A stretch of 64,000 nt of DNA. It comes from an uncultured Acetobacteraceae bacterium (GTDB taxonomy: Bacteria; Pseudomonadota; Alphaproteobacteria; Acetobacterales; Acetobacteraceae). Under the pieces are notes generated by a model. That model worked only from the letters and a program-made list of their open reading frames with translations. It was not told the DNA's origin and made no database searches. Positions 17,119 to 25,872 of this stretch are shown here, one piece after another. Both the position numbers and the translations under genes were made by a program. Numbering within the stretch: the stretch's first letter is position 1; each line of letters begins with the position of its first letter. Location of the stretch: contig CAIXEA010000040.1 of assembly GCA_903918315.1 (NCBI GenBank), positions 1 through 64,000 of the forward strand, in the 5' to 3' direction.

Positions 17119-18477
17119 ATGCGTTTACCCGTGGTCGTCATCGCGGGACGGCCCAATGTGGGCAAGTCCACGCTGTTTAATCGCCTCACCGGCCGCCGGG
17201 TGGCGCTGGTCGCCGATACGCCGGGCGTCACCCGCGACCGCAAGGAAGCGCAGGCGCAGATGCGCGGCCGGATGGTGCAGCTGATCGACACCGCTGGCCT
17301 GGAAGAAGCCGCACCCGAAACCCTCGCCGGGCGGATGCGCGAAAGCTCCGCCGCGGCGGTGCATCTGGCTGATCTGGTGTTGTTCGTGGTGGATGCGCGG
17401 GCCGGGGTCACCCCGGCGGATGAGCATTTCGCGCAATGGCTGCGCCGCCAGGGTCGGCCGGTGATGCTGGTCGCCAACAAGGCCGAAGGGCGCAGCGCCA
17501 GTTCCTCGGTGCTGGATGCCTGGTCGCTGGGCCTGGGTGAGCCCATGGCGGTGTCGGCCGAACATGGCGAAGGCATCTCCGATCTGATGTCCGAAATCGT
17601 TGCCGCGCTGCCGCCGGAACTGGTGGAGGACGATGACGACGACGCCGAACCCGGCTCCCCCGAACGGCCGCTGAAGCTGGCGATCGTCGGGCGCCCGAAC
17701 GCCGGCAAATCAACGCTGCTGAACCGCCTGCTGGGCCAGGAACGGCAGTTGACCGGACCGGAGCCGGGCCTGACCCGCGATGCCATCGCCGTGATCATCA
17801 CCGACAGCGATGGCTATAAAATCGAGCTGGTCGATACCGCCGGCCTGCGCAAGCGCGCCCGGATCGAAGCCGAGCTGGAGAAAATGTCCGTCAACGCGGC
17901 CATCCAGGCGCTGAAGATGGCCGAAGTGGTCGTGCTGACCCTCGACGCGGTGGAGGGCGTGAACGACCAGGATCTGCAGATCGCCCGCCTGGTCGAACGC
18001 GAAGGCCGCGCCTGCGTGATCGTGCTGAACAAATGGGACGCGGTGCCCGACCGCAATGAGGCGCGCAAGGCCGCGACCGAGCGGCTGGAGGAAAGCCTAG
18101 CCCAGATGAAGGGCATCCCCATGGTCACCCTCTCGGCGCTGACCGGCGCGGGGATCGATCGGCTGCTGCCCGCGGTGCGCGCGGCGCACGCGGTGTGGAA
18201 TACCCGCATCCCGACCGGGGAGCTGAACCGCTGGTTCGAACGGGCCCTCGCGCGCCATCCCCCGCCGATGGTCAGCGGTCGGCGGCTGAAGCTGCGCTAC
18301 GTGACCCAGGCCAAGGCCCGGCCACCGACCTTCATCACCTTCGGGACGCGGGCCGAGAAGATCCCCGATGATTACCAGCGCTATCTGGTCAACAGCCTGC
18401 GGGAAAGCTTCGACCTGCCGGGGACGCCGATACGGCTGGAACTGCGGGGGACGAAGAACCCCTATGCGGAGACGTGA
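17119..18477 (+). CDS. der: Ribosome-associated GTPase Der (EngA)
   Basis: A 452-residue tandem-GTPase needed for 50S ribosome maturation. The first G domain has GRPNVGKST (10-18), DTAG and NKAE. The second, after an acidic linker rich in Asp/Glu (about 172-180), has GRPNAGKST (near 192), DTAG and NKWD. A C-terminal KH-like domain follows. The first-domain NKAE variant of NKxD is common in alphaproteobacteria. It follows bamB by 14 bases. Confidence 0.97.
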   Translation: MRLPVVVIAGRPNVGKSTLFNRLTGRRVALVADTPGVTRDRKEAQAQMRGRMVQLIDTAGLEEAAPETLAGRMRESSAAAVHLADLVLFVVDARAGVTPADEHFAQWLRRQGRPVMLVANKAEGRSASSSVLDAWSLGLGEPMAVSAEHGEGISDLMSEIVAALPPELVEDDDDDAEPGSPERPLKLAIVGRPNAGKSTLLNRLLGQERQLTGPEPGLTRDAIAVIITDSDGYKIELVDTAGLRKRARIEAELEKMSVNAAIQALKMAEVVVLTLDAVEGVNDQDLQIARLVEREGRACVIVLNKWDAVPDRNEARKAATERLEESLAQMKGIPMVTLSALTGAGIDRLLPAVRAAHAVWNTRIPTGELNRWFERALARHPPPMVSGRRLKLRYVTQAKARPPTFITFGTRAEKIPDDYQRYLVNSLRESFDLPGTPIRLELRGTKNPYAET

Positions 18478-18483
18478 CGGCGG

Positions 18484-18930
18484 CTACATCTGCTCACTCT
18501 GCAGGAACTCGATCACCTCACCATCCGGCCCCGTGACGAAGGCGATGCGGACCTCGACCAGCGGATCCTGACTCAGGACGCTGGTGCGGGGGGCGACGCG
18601 CGACTCGGCGCCGGCAGCCAGGGCGCGGGCATAGGCGGCCTCGGTATCCGCGACCCGCAAGCAGAAATGCAGCAGCGCGCCCTCCGTCCGTTCCTCATGG
18701 GGCTGACGGCGGCGGCCTTCCGACTGGACGGTGGAGCCAGTGCCAAAAATCTCAATATAGCGGCCGTCACCGGCATCGAGGAACGCGGCCCGGTCGATCC
18801 GGCCGGGGACCGCGAATGCGAAGTGAACCCGGAAGCCCAGGCCTTCAGTGTAGAATTTCACCGTACGGTCGAAGTCGGTGGCACGGAGCGCGACATGGTG
18901 GAACGCCGGCGGTGTGCTGGATGCTTGCAT
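18484..18930 (-). CDS. VOC family protein (glyoxalase/dioxygenase fold)
   Basis: A 148-residue vicinal-oxygen-chelate protein. ATG 18930 is chosen because an AAGGA site precedes it and the fold starts at FHHVALRATDFDRTVKFYTEGLGF. Metal-ligand candidates are the His pair at the N-terminus, and a Glu in the terminal DGEVIEFLQ segment. The two beta-alpha-beta modules give the expected length. The substrate is unknown. It is convergent with der and 32 bases downstream of the epimerase gene. Confidence 0.85.
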   Translation of the reverse strand: MQASSTPPAFHHVALRATDFDRTVKFYTEGLGFRVHFAFAVPGRIDRAAFLDAGDGRYIEIFGTGSTVQSEGRRRQPHEERTEGALLHFCLRVADTEAAYARALAAGAESRVAPRTSVLSQDPLVEVRIAFVTGPDGEVIEFLQSEQM

Positions 18931-18962
18931 GAGGGGCCGATCCTTTTGGTGATGGCGGCGGT

Positions 18963-19934
18963 TCAGGCCGCCTGATCCCACCGCAGCCAATCGGCGGCGG
19001 CGGCGTCGAAATCGAACCGGGGGGCGTGCCCGGCCTCGGCGGCGATCTTGGCGATATCCATCGCGCCGCGGTCAAAGCCGGTATGGCTTTCGATCGTCCA
19101 GGCCTCCCCCGGTTGGGCCAGGCGCCAGAGGAAACCCGGCTTCTGGCGCGCCAGGGCGGCGCACCACTGCGCGGCGGTGCCGGGCTGGCCGCTGCCGAGA
19201 TTGTAGACCGTGCGTGACAAGGATGGCGCATCCGCGACCCGCACCAGACCGGCCGCCACATCGCGCCCATAGATATAGTCGCCCCGCCAGGCCGGACCGA
19301 GGACCGCTTCCTCCCCGCGCCGGGCGCATTCGAAGGCTTGCAGCATCGGTGACAGCGTGTCGCGCACGCCCGTTGCGTATTCCCAGGGACCATAGACCGA
19401 GCCCAGCCGCGCGGCGGTGAAGCGCATGGACTGCGTTTCGGCGATACGCGCCAGGATGGTCTCGGCCGCGCGCTTGGTCAGGCCGTAGAGGTTGACCGGG
19501 GCCGGGCGGGGGGCGTCTTCGTCGATCACGTCGAGCCCCGCGGCGGCGGCGCCGTAGATCGCACCGGAGCTGGGGTAGACGAAGCGCCCGACGCCATGCC
19601 GGGCGGCGGCCATGAGCGTCGCTACCGCGCCTTGCACATTGACCGCGACAATGGTTTCCGGCGCCGCGATTTCCCGCGCGCCGCCGGCGGTGATGACGGC
19701 GCAATGGATCACCGCCTCGATCGGCGCGGCGGTCAGGGCGGCTTGCAGGGCATCCGCCGACAGGATCGAGCCATCGATCATGGTCAAGCGGCCGGGCAGG
19801 GCGGCGAAGCCGCGTTGCGCCCGCGGCGGCAGCGGGATCTGGTCGAGACCGACAACGTCCCGCCCCGCGGTGAGCAGGTGTTCGACAACGTTCAAAGCGA
19901 CGAACCCCGCCGCGCCGGTGATGAGAATGGCCAT
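18963..19934 (-). CDS. NAD-dependent epimerase/dehydratase family protein
   Basis: A 323-residue extended SDR. The N-terminal ILITGAAGFVALNVVEHLL gives the Rossmann motif. The catalytic Ser is in YPSSGAIYG (about residue 124), and Tyr-x3-Lys is in YGLTKRAAE (about 150). Such proteins epimerise or dehydrate nucleotide sugars or related sugar derivatives. No glycosyltransferase or sugar-nucleotide genes are adjacent, so the substrate is open. It is probably co-transcribed with the downstream VOC gene. Confidence 0.87.
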   Translation of the reverse strand: MAILITGAAGFVALNVVEHLLTAGRDVVGLDQIPLPPRAQRGFAALPGRLTMIDGSILSADALQAALTAAPIEAVIHCAVITAGGAREIAAPETIVAVNVQGAVATLMAAARHGVGRFVYPSSGAIYGAAAAGLDVIDEDAPRPAPVNLYGLTKRAAETILARIAETQSMRFTAARLGSVYGPWEYATGVRDTLSPMLQAFECARRGEEAVLGPAWRGDYIYGRDVAAGLVRVADAPSLSRTVYNLGSGQPGTAAQWCAALARQKPGFLWRLAQPGEAWTIESHTGFDRGAMDIAKIAAEAGHAPRFDFDAAAADWLRWDQAA

Positions 19935-20028
19935 GCCCGATTACAGGCCTTAGCCGCACCGGAGCGCAAGGGGCCTTGGCGCCGGTCCTGCTTGACGGTT
20001 TGGGTTTTGCAGTTGACCGATTATAAAG

Positions 20029-20069
20029 AATTTAGGGATTTTATGATCAAGAGATAAAATCCCTAAATT
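20029..20069. promoter_or_regulatory. 16-bp perfect inverted repeat in the leader of the AAA+ ATPase gene
   Basis: Arms at 20029-20044 and 20054-20069 are perfectly complementary (AATTTAGGGATTTTAT and its reverse complement) with a 9-base spacer, ending 10 bases before the ATG. It is strikingly AT-rich against the GC-rich background. A four-codon frame (MIKR, 20043-20057) lies across the spacer. It could be an operator, an RNA hairpin controlling translation, or the end of an inserted element. Confidence 0.75.
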
Positions 20070-20079
20070 AGGTAGCGTT

Positions 20080-21267
20080 ATGGATCCCGTTCATAATCCT
20101 TTCAACCCTGGGGCGGGCAGCCCTCCGCCCGAATTGGCCGGTCGCGGCACTGTGCGGGATAAGATACGTTTGTGCCTGGCGCGATTGAAGATTGGGCGTC
20201 CGGCCAGGAGTCTGATTTTGGTAGGGTTACGCGGCGTTGGGAAGACTGTACTCCTGGATCGGATGATCAAGGACGCGGAAGCGGGCGGAGTTATCAACGT
20301 TCGCATCGAGGCACCGGAAGGCCGGTCTTTGCCCGCCATGCTCGCGCCGCAACTGCGTTTGGCGCTCTTAAAACTGGATCGCATCGCGAATGCGAAGGAG
20401 CACACGGTGCGTGGTCTGCGTGCCCTCGCTGGTTTTGCGAAGAAACTCAAACTTACATACAACGATATTGAGGTTGGGTTTGACTACGATCCGGAAGCCG
20501 GTCTTGCCGACAACGGCGATCTCGAGGGGGATCTGACCGTGTTGCTGGAGCAGGTCGGACTGGCCGCAAAGGCGGCCTCGAACGTTGTCGCGATCTATAT
20601 TGACGAGTTGCAATACGTGCCAGAGCCGCAGCTAGCCGCCCTGATTTCCGCGCTTCACCGCTGTTCCCAACAGGAATTGCCGATTGTGGTCATCGGCGCT
20701 GGATCACCGCAGTTGCGGGGAAAAATGGGGGCCGCGAAATCCTACGCGGAGCGTTTGTTCGACTTCCCTGAAATTGGACCTCTGAGCCGCGAGGATGCGA
20801 CAGACGCCATCGTCAAGCCCATCGAGGAACAAGGGGCTGGAATTCACGCGGAGGCGATCGCCCTCATCGTCGATGAAACCAGAGGCTACCCTTATTTCCT
20901 TCAGGAATGGGGCAAACATGCCTGGGACGTCGCGCTTCATAGCCCGATTACATCCCGCGATGTCGAACAGGCATCCCGTGAAGCCGTCGCCGCGTTGGAT
21001 GAAAGTTTTTTCCGTGTACGTTTCGATCGCCTCACGCCAAAGGAAAAAGAGTACCTGCGGGCCATGGCGGAACTTGGACCGGGGCCGCACCGTTCCGGCG
21101 ATATTGCGGCGGCGTTAAAGCGGCCGCCATCGTCTTTTGGGCCGGTCCGGAAAAGTCTCATCGATAAAGGCATGATCTGGAGCCCGTCGCACGGCGATAC
21201 CGCCTTCACAGTGCCGTTGTTCGACGAATTCATGAAGAGAATCATGCCGGACAAAGGCGTGGCCTGA
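20080..21267 (+). CDS. AAA+ ATPase (archaeal-type ATPase/ORC-like family), orphan
   Basis: A 395-residue P-loop ATPase. Walker A is GLRGVGKT (49-56), Walker B is IYIDE (172-176), and a sensor-like GAGS lies around 206-209. The C-terminal part (about 320-385, starting LTPKEKEYLRAM) looks like a winged helix-turn-helix. This is the layout of the ATPase_2/COG1672-type families, often scattered and horizontally mobile. The body looks less GC-rich than its neighbours, and the leader holds a 16-bp inverted repeat. No partner gene is evident: upstream is an unrelated epimerase on the other strand and downstream a luciferase-like gene. Function unknown; defence, plasmid-type maintenance or regulation are all possible. 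Confidence 0.8.
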   Translation: MDPVHNPFNPGAGSPPPELAGRGTVRDKIRLCLARLKIGRPARSLILVGLRGVGKTVLLDRMIKDAEAGGVINVRIEAPEGRSLPAMLAPQLRLALLKLDRIANAKEHTVRGLRALAGFAKKLKLTYNDIEVGFDYDPEAGLADNGDLEGDLTVLLEQVGLAAKAASNVVAIYIDELQYVPEPQLAALISALHRCSQQELPIVVIGAGSPQLRGKMGAAKSYAERLFDFPEIGPLSREDATDAIVKPIEEQGAGIHAEAIALIVDETRGYPYFLQEWGKHAWDVALHSPITSRDVEQASREAVAALDESFFRVRFDRLTPKEKEYLRAMAELGPGPHRSGDIAAALKRPPSSFGPVRKSLIDKGMIWSPSHGDTAFTVPLFDEFMKRIMPDKGVA

Positions 21268-21372
21268 GCGGCAATCCGCGAGGCGTCGAGAGACGGCCGC
21301 CCCGCCCCTCGACCCTGGCCCCGCTTCGTGGTGGGATCGCGGCAAGGGATACGCTCAGGGAGGGATGAGATC

Positions 21373-22395
21373 GTGAAGCTCGGCGTCTTCGACCACATGG
21401 ATCGCGGCCTGGCGCCGCTCGACCAGTTCTTTGAAGAGCGCCTGAAGCTGGTCGAGGCTTATGACCGGGCAGGCTTTTACGGCTACCATGTGGCGGAGCA
21501 CCACGCGACGCCGCTGGGCGTGGCCCCCTCGCCGGGGGTCTGGATGGCCGCGGTGGCACAGCGCACGAAACGGCTGCGGTTCGGGCCGCTGGTGTATCTG
21601 CTGCCCTTGTATCACCCGATCAAACTACTCGAAGAAATCTGCATGCTCGATCAACTCAGCGGCGGCCGCCTGCTGCTGGGCGTCGGGCGCGGCATCTCCC
21701 CGATCGAACTGCGCTATTACGGGCTGGACCCCGAGCAGACCCCGGGCATGTATGCCGAGGCGCTGGAAATCCTGCTGCGCGGCATGACTCAGAAGACCCT
21801 GACTTTTGAAGGCAAATACTACCAATACCGCGACGTGCCGATGGAGTTGGCCCCGTTCCAGACGCCGTACCCGCCGCTCTGGTACGGCCTTGGCCGGGCG
21901 GAGGCCGTGCCCTGGGCGGCGCGCCATAAGGTCAATATCGTGGGCAATCTGGGCGGTGCCGGCATGCGGGTGCTGACCGATCGCTATCGCGCGGAATGGG
22001 CGGCGTTGGGCAACGACCCGGCTGATCTTCCGCTGATGGGCGTGGGCCGCCATGTCGTGGTGGCCGAAACGGACAAAGAGGCGCTGGAGATCGCCCAACG
22101 GGGCTATGTCAAATGGCGGGCGAGTTTCCTGAAAGTCTGGATCCAGCACGATATGATGCCGGTCGCCCATGCCATCTTCCCGGAACGCTTCGAAGAGGCG
22201 GAGGCCCAGGGCCGCGCCGTCGCCGGCACGCCTGACAAGGTCCGCGATTTCCTGCAACGGACCGTCGACGAAGCCGGTCTGAATTATCTGCTCTGCCGCT
22301 TCGCCTTTGGCGACATCACGGGGGCGGAGGCCTTGGCCTCCGTCGATCTGTTCACCCGCAAGGTGATGCCGCACCTCGTCTCTTATCAGGAGTAA
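21373..22395 (+). CDS. LLM class flavin-dependent oxidoreductase (luciferase-like)
   Basis: A 340-residue bacterial-luciferase-fold TIM barrel using reduced FMN. GTG 21373 is chosen because GGGAGGGA lies 7-8 bases before it and the fold starts at VKLGVFDHMDRG. A frame starting at 21328 adds an implausible tail. Family signatures are the YHVAEHHATPLG segment near residue 50 and the LSGGRLLLGVGRG segment near 105. The substrate is unknown. The MBL hydrolase gene begins 8 bases after its stop, so the two probably act in one pathway. Confidence 0.88.
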   Translation: MKLGVFDHMDRGLAPLDQFFEERLKLVEAYDRAGFYGYHVAEHHATPLGVAPSPGVWMAAVAQRTKRLRFGPLVYLLPLYHPIKLLEEICMLDQLSGGRLLLGVGRGISPIELRYYGLDPEQTPGMYAEALEILLRGMTQKTLTFEGKYYQYRDVPMELAPFQTPYPPLWYGLGRAEAVPWAARHKVNIVGNLGGAGMRVLTDRYRAEWAALGNDPADLPLMGVGRHVVVAETDKEALEIAQRGYVKWRASFLKVWIQHDMMPVAHAIFPERFEEAEAQGRAVAGTPDKVRDFLQRTVDEAGLNYLLCRFAFGDITGAEALASVDLFTRKVMPHLVSYQE

Positions 22396-22403
22396 GACCG
22401 ACC

Positions 22404-23198
22404 ATGACCGATACCTACGAACTGTTCGCCATTCGCTATGCGTCGCGCAAGGCCAACCGGCATGAGCATTTCATTGGCGGCGATCCGCATGATGGGCCGA
22501 TGCCGATGGATTATTTCGTCTGGGTGGCGAAAAACGCCGAACGCGCGGTGGTGATCGATATCGGCTTCACGGCGGAGAGCGGCGGCAAGCGCGGTCGCAC
22601 CCTCGATCGCTGCCCCATCGACTCCCTGGCGCTGGTCGGCGTTGACCCGGCCAGCGTGAAAGACGTGGTGCTGACCCACATGCACTACGACCACGTCGGC
22701 AATTTCGACAAATTCCCGGTCGCCCGGTTCCATCTGCAGGAGCCCGAGATGCACTACGCCGTGGGCCGCCATATGCGTCACCGGCAACTGGCCAAAAGCT
22801 TTGAGCCCGATGATGTCTGCGGCATGGTGCGGCTGAATTTCGATGGCCGCGTGGTGTACCACAACGGCCCCGCCGACATTCTGCCGGGCATCCGGATCGT
22901 GCCGACGGGCGGGCACTCCGCCGGTTTGCAGTTCGTGACGGTGAAGACCGCGCGCGGCGTGGTGGTTCTGGCATCCGACGTGACCCATTTCTATGAGAAC
23001 ATGGAATCGTACCGCCCCTTCACGACGGCCTTCCACGTCGGGGACATGCTGGAAGCCTTCGACACCCTGCGCGCCCATGCGGCGGTGCCGGCGCTGATCG
23101 TTCCGGGCCATGACCCCTTGGTGATGCAGCGCTACCCGGCCCCATCACCGGCGTTGGAGGGTATTGTGGTGCGCCTGGATGTGCCGCCGATCGGCTGA
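22404..23198 (+). CDS. MBL-fold N-acyl homoserine lactonase-like hydrolase
   Basis: A 264-residue metallo-beta-lactamase-fold hydrolase. The dinuclear site motif is HMHYDH (residues 92-97). Further ligands are the His in TGGHSAG (about 171), Asp in ASDVTH (about 193) and His in PGHDP (about 236). This matches the AttM/AiiA lactonase branch, which opens lactone rings. With luciferase-like monooxygenases on both sides, hydrolysis of a pathway lactone or ester is as likely as quorum-signal quenching. Confidence 0.85.
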   Translation: MTDTYELFAIRYASRKANRHEHFIGGDPHDGPMPMDYFVWVAKNAERAVVIDIGFTAESGGKRGRTLDRCPIDSLALVGVDPASVKDVVLTHMHYDHVGNFDKFPVARFHLQEPEMHYAVGRHMRHRQLAKSFEPDDVCGMVRLNFDGRVVYHNGPADILPGIRIVPTGGHSAGLQFVTVKTARGVVVLASDVTHFYENMESYRPFTTAFHVGDMLEAFDTLRAHAAVPALIVPGHDPLVMQRYPAPSPALEGIVVRLDVPPIG

Positions 23199-23229
23199 TT
23201 GGCATGACTGATGGGTGCTGGAGCGGAAA

Positions 23230-23312
23230 TACCCTTATATGTAATATTTTTTGCCCTTAATGCAACCATATCGTGTATAATACCCTTGATAGGAGATTTT
23301 AGGTAGTTACCA
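23230..23312 (+). promoter_or_regulatory. AT-rich leader with candidate promoter
   Basis: An abrupt AT-rich stretch precedes the next gene. TTGCCC (23251-23256) and TATAAT (23276-23281) form a sigma-70-like pair with a long 19-base spacer. TACCCTT occurs at 23230-23236 and 23281-23287. AGGAG at 23291-23295 is rather far from GTG 23313. The candidate promoter is by pattern only. Confidence 0.45.
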
Positions 23313-23978
23313 GTGTATGCGACGGCAACCTTTTTTGTGGCGGCATTCATGGGCGTGGCAGGTGCGACCTGCCTCGTTCTGGCGCTGTCGCTGCGCCGTG
23401 CCGCATCGGGTCCCATCGACTGTCCCGCCCGCCCCGCTTTCCCGCCGCTGCCCCGGTTTGAACCGGACGATCTGAAGGGGCCGCTGGATGTGGGCGCGGA
23501 ACTGCGCGACGTCGTGGCCGAACTGGCGGAGGAATTTGCCGCGCATGGCACGCGGGTGCAGGTGGCGGTGCAACCTGGGCTGCGTTTGCGCTCCGATCCC
23601 GGCACGCTGCGCGCGATCGTCACCGCGTTGATAATGAGCGCGGCGGACGATGAATCCTGCGGTTGGATTTTGGTCTCCGCGATCCGCCAATCCGGGCGGA
23701 TCCGCGTCGCGGTCACCGATGATGGCCACCACCGGGCCTCGTCCGGGCGAGAGGCGGAGTTCCGCCGGGCTGAGCAGCTTATAGCCTTACAGGGCGGTTC
23801 GATGCACATTGACATGCACCCCGATGGCGGTACGACGGTCGCGCTGCGCCTGCCGATCCCGCACGGACGGGCGCGTGCGCAGTGCAGTCCGGAGCCGCTT
23901 TATGTCCAAGCCACCATCCGTGAACCCGTTGTTCGGCCCGAACCGGTTCAAGCTCGGGATTTTCAGCGCCAATTGTGA
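23313..23978 (+). CDS. Membrane-anchored protein with a degenerate histidine-kinase-type ATPase domain
   Basis: A 221-residue protein starting at GTG 23313. One N-terminal membrane helix (about residues 6-28) is followed by a linker and a GHKL-like fold. An N-box-like stretch (100-113) lacks the usual Asn, a G1-like VTDDGHH is at 134-140, and a G2-like GGSMHIDMHPDGG is at 161-173 before a final TTVALRLP strand. No phospho-acceptor His domain is visible. It may be a sensor-kinase remnant or a pseudo-ATPase. The last ~26 codons overlap the start of the next gene by 77 bases in another frame. Confidence 0.55.
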   Translation: MYATATFFVAAFMGVAGATCLVLALSLRRAASGPIDCPARPAFPPLPRFEPDDLKGPLDVGAELRDVVAELAEEFAAHGTRVQVAVQPGLRLRSDPGTLRAIVTALIMSAADDESCGWILVSAIRQSGRIRVAVTDDGHHRASSGREAEFRRAEQLIALQGGSMHIDMHPDGGTTVALRLPIPHGRARAQCSPEPLYVQATIREPVVRPEPVQARDFQRQL

Positions 23979-25041
23979 CGGCGGCCTGACCATGAGCCTG
24001 GCGCCGGAACGGTGGCGGGCGGATTGGGACGACATCGCCGCCATGACGCGCATCGCCGACGATGCGGGGATTGAGTTCATCCTCCCGGTCGCGAAGTGGC
24101 GGGGCTATCAGGGCGAGGCCAATATTTATGGCAAATCCTATGAAACCTTGACCCATGGCGCGGCGCTGGGCGCGATCACCCGGCGGATCGCCATTTTCTC
24201 CACCGTGCACGTGCCTTTGGTCACCCCCGCATTCGGCGCCAAGGCCATTGCCACCATCGATCATGTCACCCATGGCCGCGCCGGGCTCAACATCGTCTGT
24301 GGCTGGAACCAGGCGGAGTTTGATCTGCACGGCGTGACCATCGATCCCGACACGCGCTATGACCATGGTCAGGAATGGTTCGATATCTGGGCCCGCTTGC
24401 TGGAGGGCGGGCCAGAGTTCGACTTCGATGGCCGGTTCTTCCACCTCAAGCGGTTGAAGACCGACCCGGTTTCGGTGCAGCGGCCGCGCCCGCCGGTAAT
24501 GTCGGCCGGATTCTCGCCCCGCGGGCGCGATTTCGCGGCCCGCTCCGCCGATGTGCTGTTTCTGAATGTGACGGATCTGGACCAGGTGCCGGCTTTGCTG
24601 GCCGATGTCGCAGCGCATATGGCGCGCTATCAGCGCACCATCTCGGTCTATACCATGGGCCATGTGGTCTGCCGGCCCACCCGGCAGGACGCGATTGCCT
24701 ATTACCATTACTTCGCCGAGGAAATGGCCGACACCAGCGGGCAGGCCTATTACCGGTCGCAGCGCGGGGAAACGGTGAAATCCGGCGATACGGTCGTTGC
24801 CCGGCCGTTTGAAAACCGCCTGAACCGGGAATTTGGCCATCGGTTCGACGGCGCCTATCCCGGCGTGTATCCCTTCGTTGGCACCCCGGACGACATCGCG
24901 GCCGAGATGGGCCGCATGAGCGCCTCTGGCCTGGCGGGCTGCACGGTCGCGTTCCTCGATTATCTGCGAGAAATTCCGTATTTCGTGCAAGAAGTCCTGC
25001 CGCGGTTGGAACGGGTCGGCCTGCGCCAGCCCGCCACCTGA
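23902..25041 (+). CDS. RutA/SsuD-type flavin-dependent monooxygenase (LLM class)
   Basis: A 379-residue luciferase-like monooxygenase. ATG 23902, with GGAG upstream, is chosen because the segment right after it (NPLFGPNRFKLGIFSANC) matches the usual beginning of these proteins. Conserved blocks include FILPVAKWRGYQGE (near 60) and GRAGLNIVCGWNQAEF (near 130), typical of the pyrimidine monooxygenase/alkanesulfonate monooxygenase group. It is followed by a RutD-like hydrolase 12 bases downstream, which favours ring cleavage of a nitrogenous or related heterocycle. RutB, RutC and RutF homologues are not nearby. Confidence 0.85.
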   Translation: MSKPPSVNPLFGPNRFKLGIFSANCDGGLTMSLAPERWRADWDDIAAMTRIADDAGIEFILPVAKWRGYQGEANIYGKSYETLTHGAALGAITRRIAIFSTVHVPLVTPAFGAKAIATIDHVTHGRAGLNIVCGWNQAEFDLHGVTIDPDTRYDHGQEWFDIWARLLEGGPEFDFDGRFFHLKRLKTDPVSVQRPRPPVMSAGFSPRGRDFAARSADVLFLNVTDLDQVPALLADVAAHMARYQRTISVYTMGHVVCRPTRQDAIAYYHYFAEEMADTSGQAYYRSQRGETVKSGDTVVARPFENRLNREFGHRFDGAYPGVYPFVGTPDDIAAEMGRMSASGLAGCTVAFLDYLREIPYFVQEVLPRLERVGLRQPAT

Positions 25042-25053
25042 CAGGAGCGTCGC

Positions 25054-25830
25054 ATGCCCTACGTCGATACCGGCCATCTCAGCATTTATTATGAAGATTG
25101 CGGGGCGGGCGGACCGCCGATCCTGCTGCTGCATGAATTGGGTGGCAGCAGTGAGAGCTGGTCGCGGGTCATACCCTTGCTGGCGGCGCGGCGGCGGGTC
25201 ATCGCCGTGGACATGCGCTGCGCCGGCCGGACCGAGAAGCCGGCGGGCGCCTTCACCATGGCGGAGGTTGCGGTTGATCTGGCGGCGTTCCTGCGGACTT
25301 TGGCCTTGCCGCCGGTGGATGTCATCGGCGCGGCCCTGGGCTCCCTGGCCGGCGCGCTGCTGGCGATCCATCATCCCGGCTGCGTCCGGCGCCTGATGAT
25401 GTGCGCCGTTGCCCCGGACATGGCGGGTCCGACGCGCCAGTACCTGTCCGAGCGCGCCGGCGTCGTCCGCACGGCCGGCATGCGGGCTGTGGTTGAGTCG
25501 AGTCTGGCGAATTCATTTCCGGCCTCCCACGCTGCCGCGCGGGCCTCCTACCGCGCCATCTATCTCGCCAATGATCCTGTCGGCTATGCCGAATTGTCGC
25601 TGGCTCTGGCGCGTCTGGTGCTGTCGGCGGCCGACTGGGGCCGTATCGCGGTGCCCAGTCTGGTGACCTCCGGGGCGCATGATTTTCTCTGGCCGCCCCC
25701 GGTGGGTCGTCAGGTTACCGATTTGATATCGGGCGCGGGCTTCGAAATACTGACGGATGCGGGCCATTTCCCCCATCTACAGGCGCCGGAGGCACTGGCC
25801 CGACTCGCGCTCGGCTTCGTTGCCGGTTAA
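25054..25830 (+). CDS. Alpha/beta hydrolase, RutD-like, lacking the nucleophile serine
   Basis: A 258-residue alpha/beta hydrolase. The nucleophile elbow reads GAALGSLAG (from residue 92), with Ala94 where the usual G-x-S-x-G serine would be. As I recall, E. coli RutD likewise has Ala there (GHALGALVG). The oxyanion region is LLLHELGG (25-31), and the general base is His238 in DAGHFPH. Its place right after a RutA-like monooxygenase supports a role in disposing of an aminoacrylate-like or peroxy product. Whether it is a true hydrolase is uncertain. Confidence 0.8.
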   Translation: MPYVDTGHLSIYYEDCGAGGPPILLLHELGGSSESWSRVIPLLAARRRVIAVDMRCAGRTEKPAGAFTMAEVAVDLAAFLRTLALPPVDVIGAALGSLAGALLAIHHPGCVRRLMMCAVAPDMAGPTRQYLSERAGVVRTAGMRAVVESSLANSFPASHAAARASYRAIYLANDPVGYAELSLALARLVLSAADWGRIAVPSLVTSGAHDFLWPPPVGRQVTDLISGAGFEILTDAGHFPHLQAPEALARLALGFVAG

Positions 25831-25872
25831 ACCCCACGACAGCGGCCTGGCCGCATGAACAGGAGACATCGT

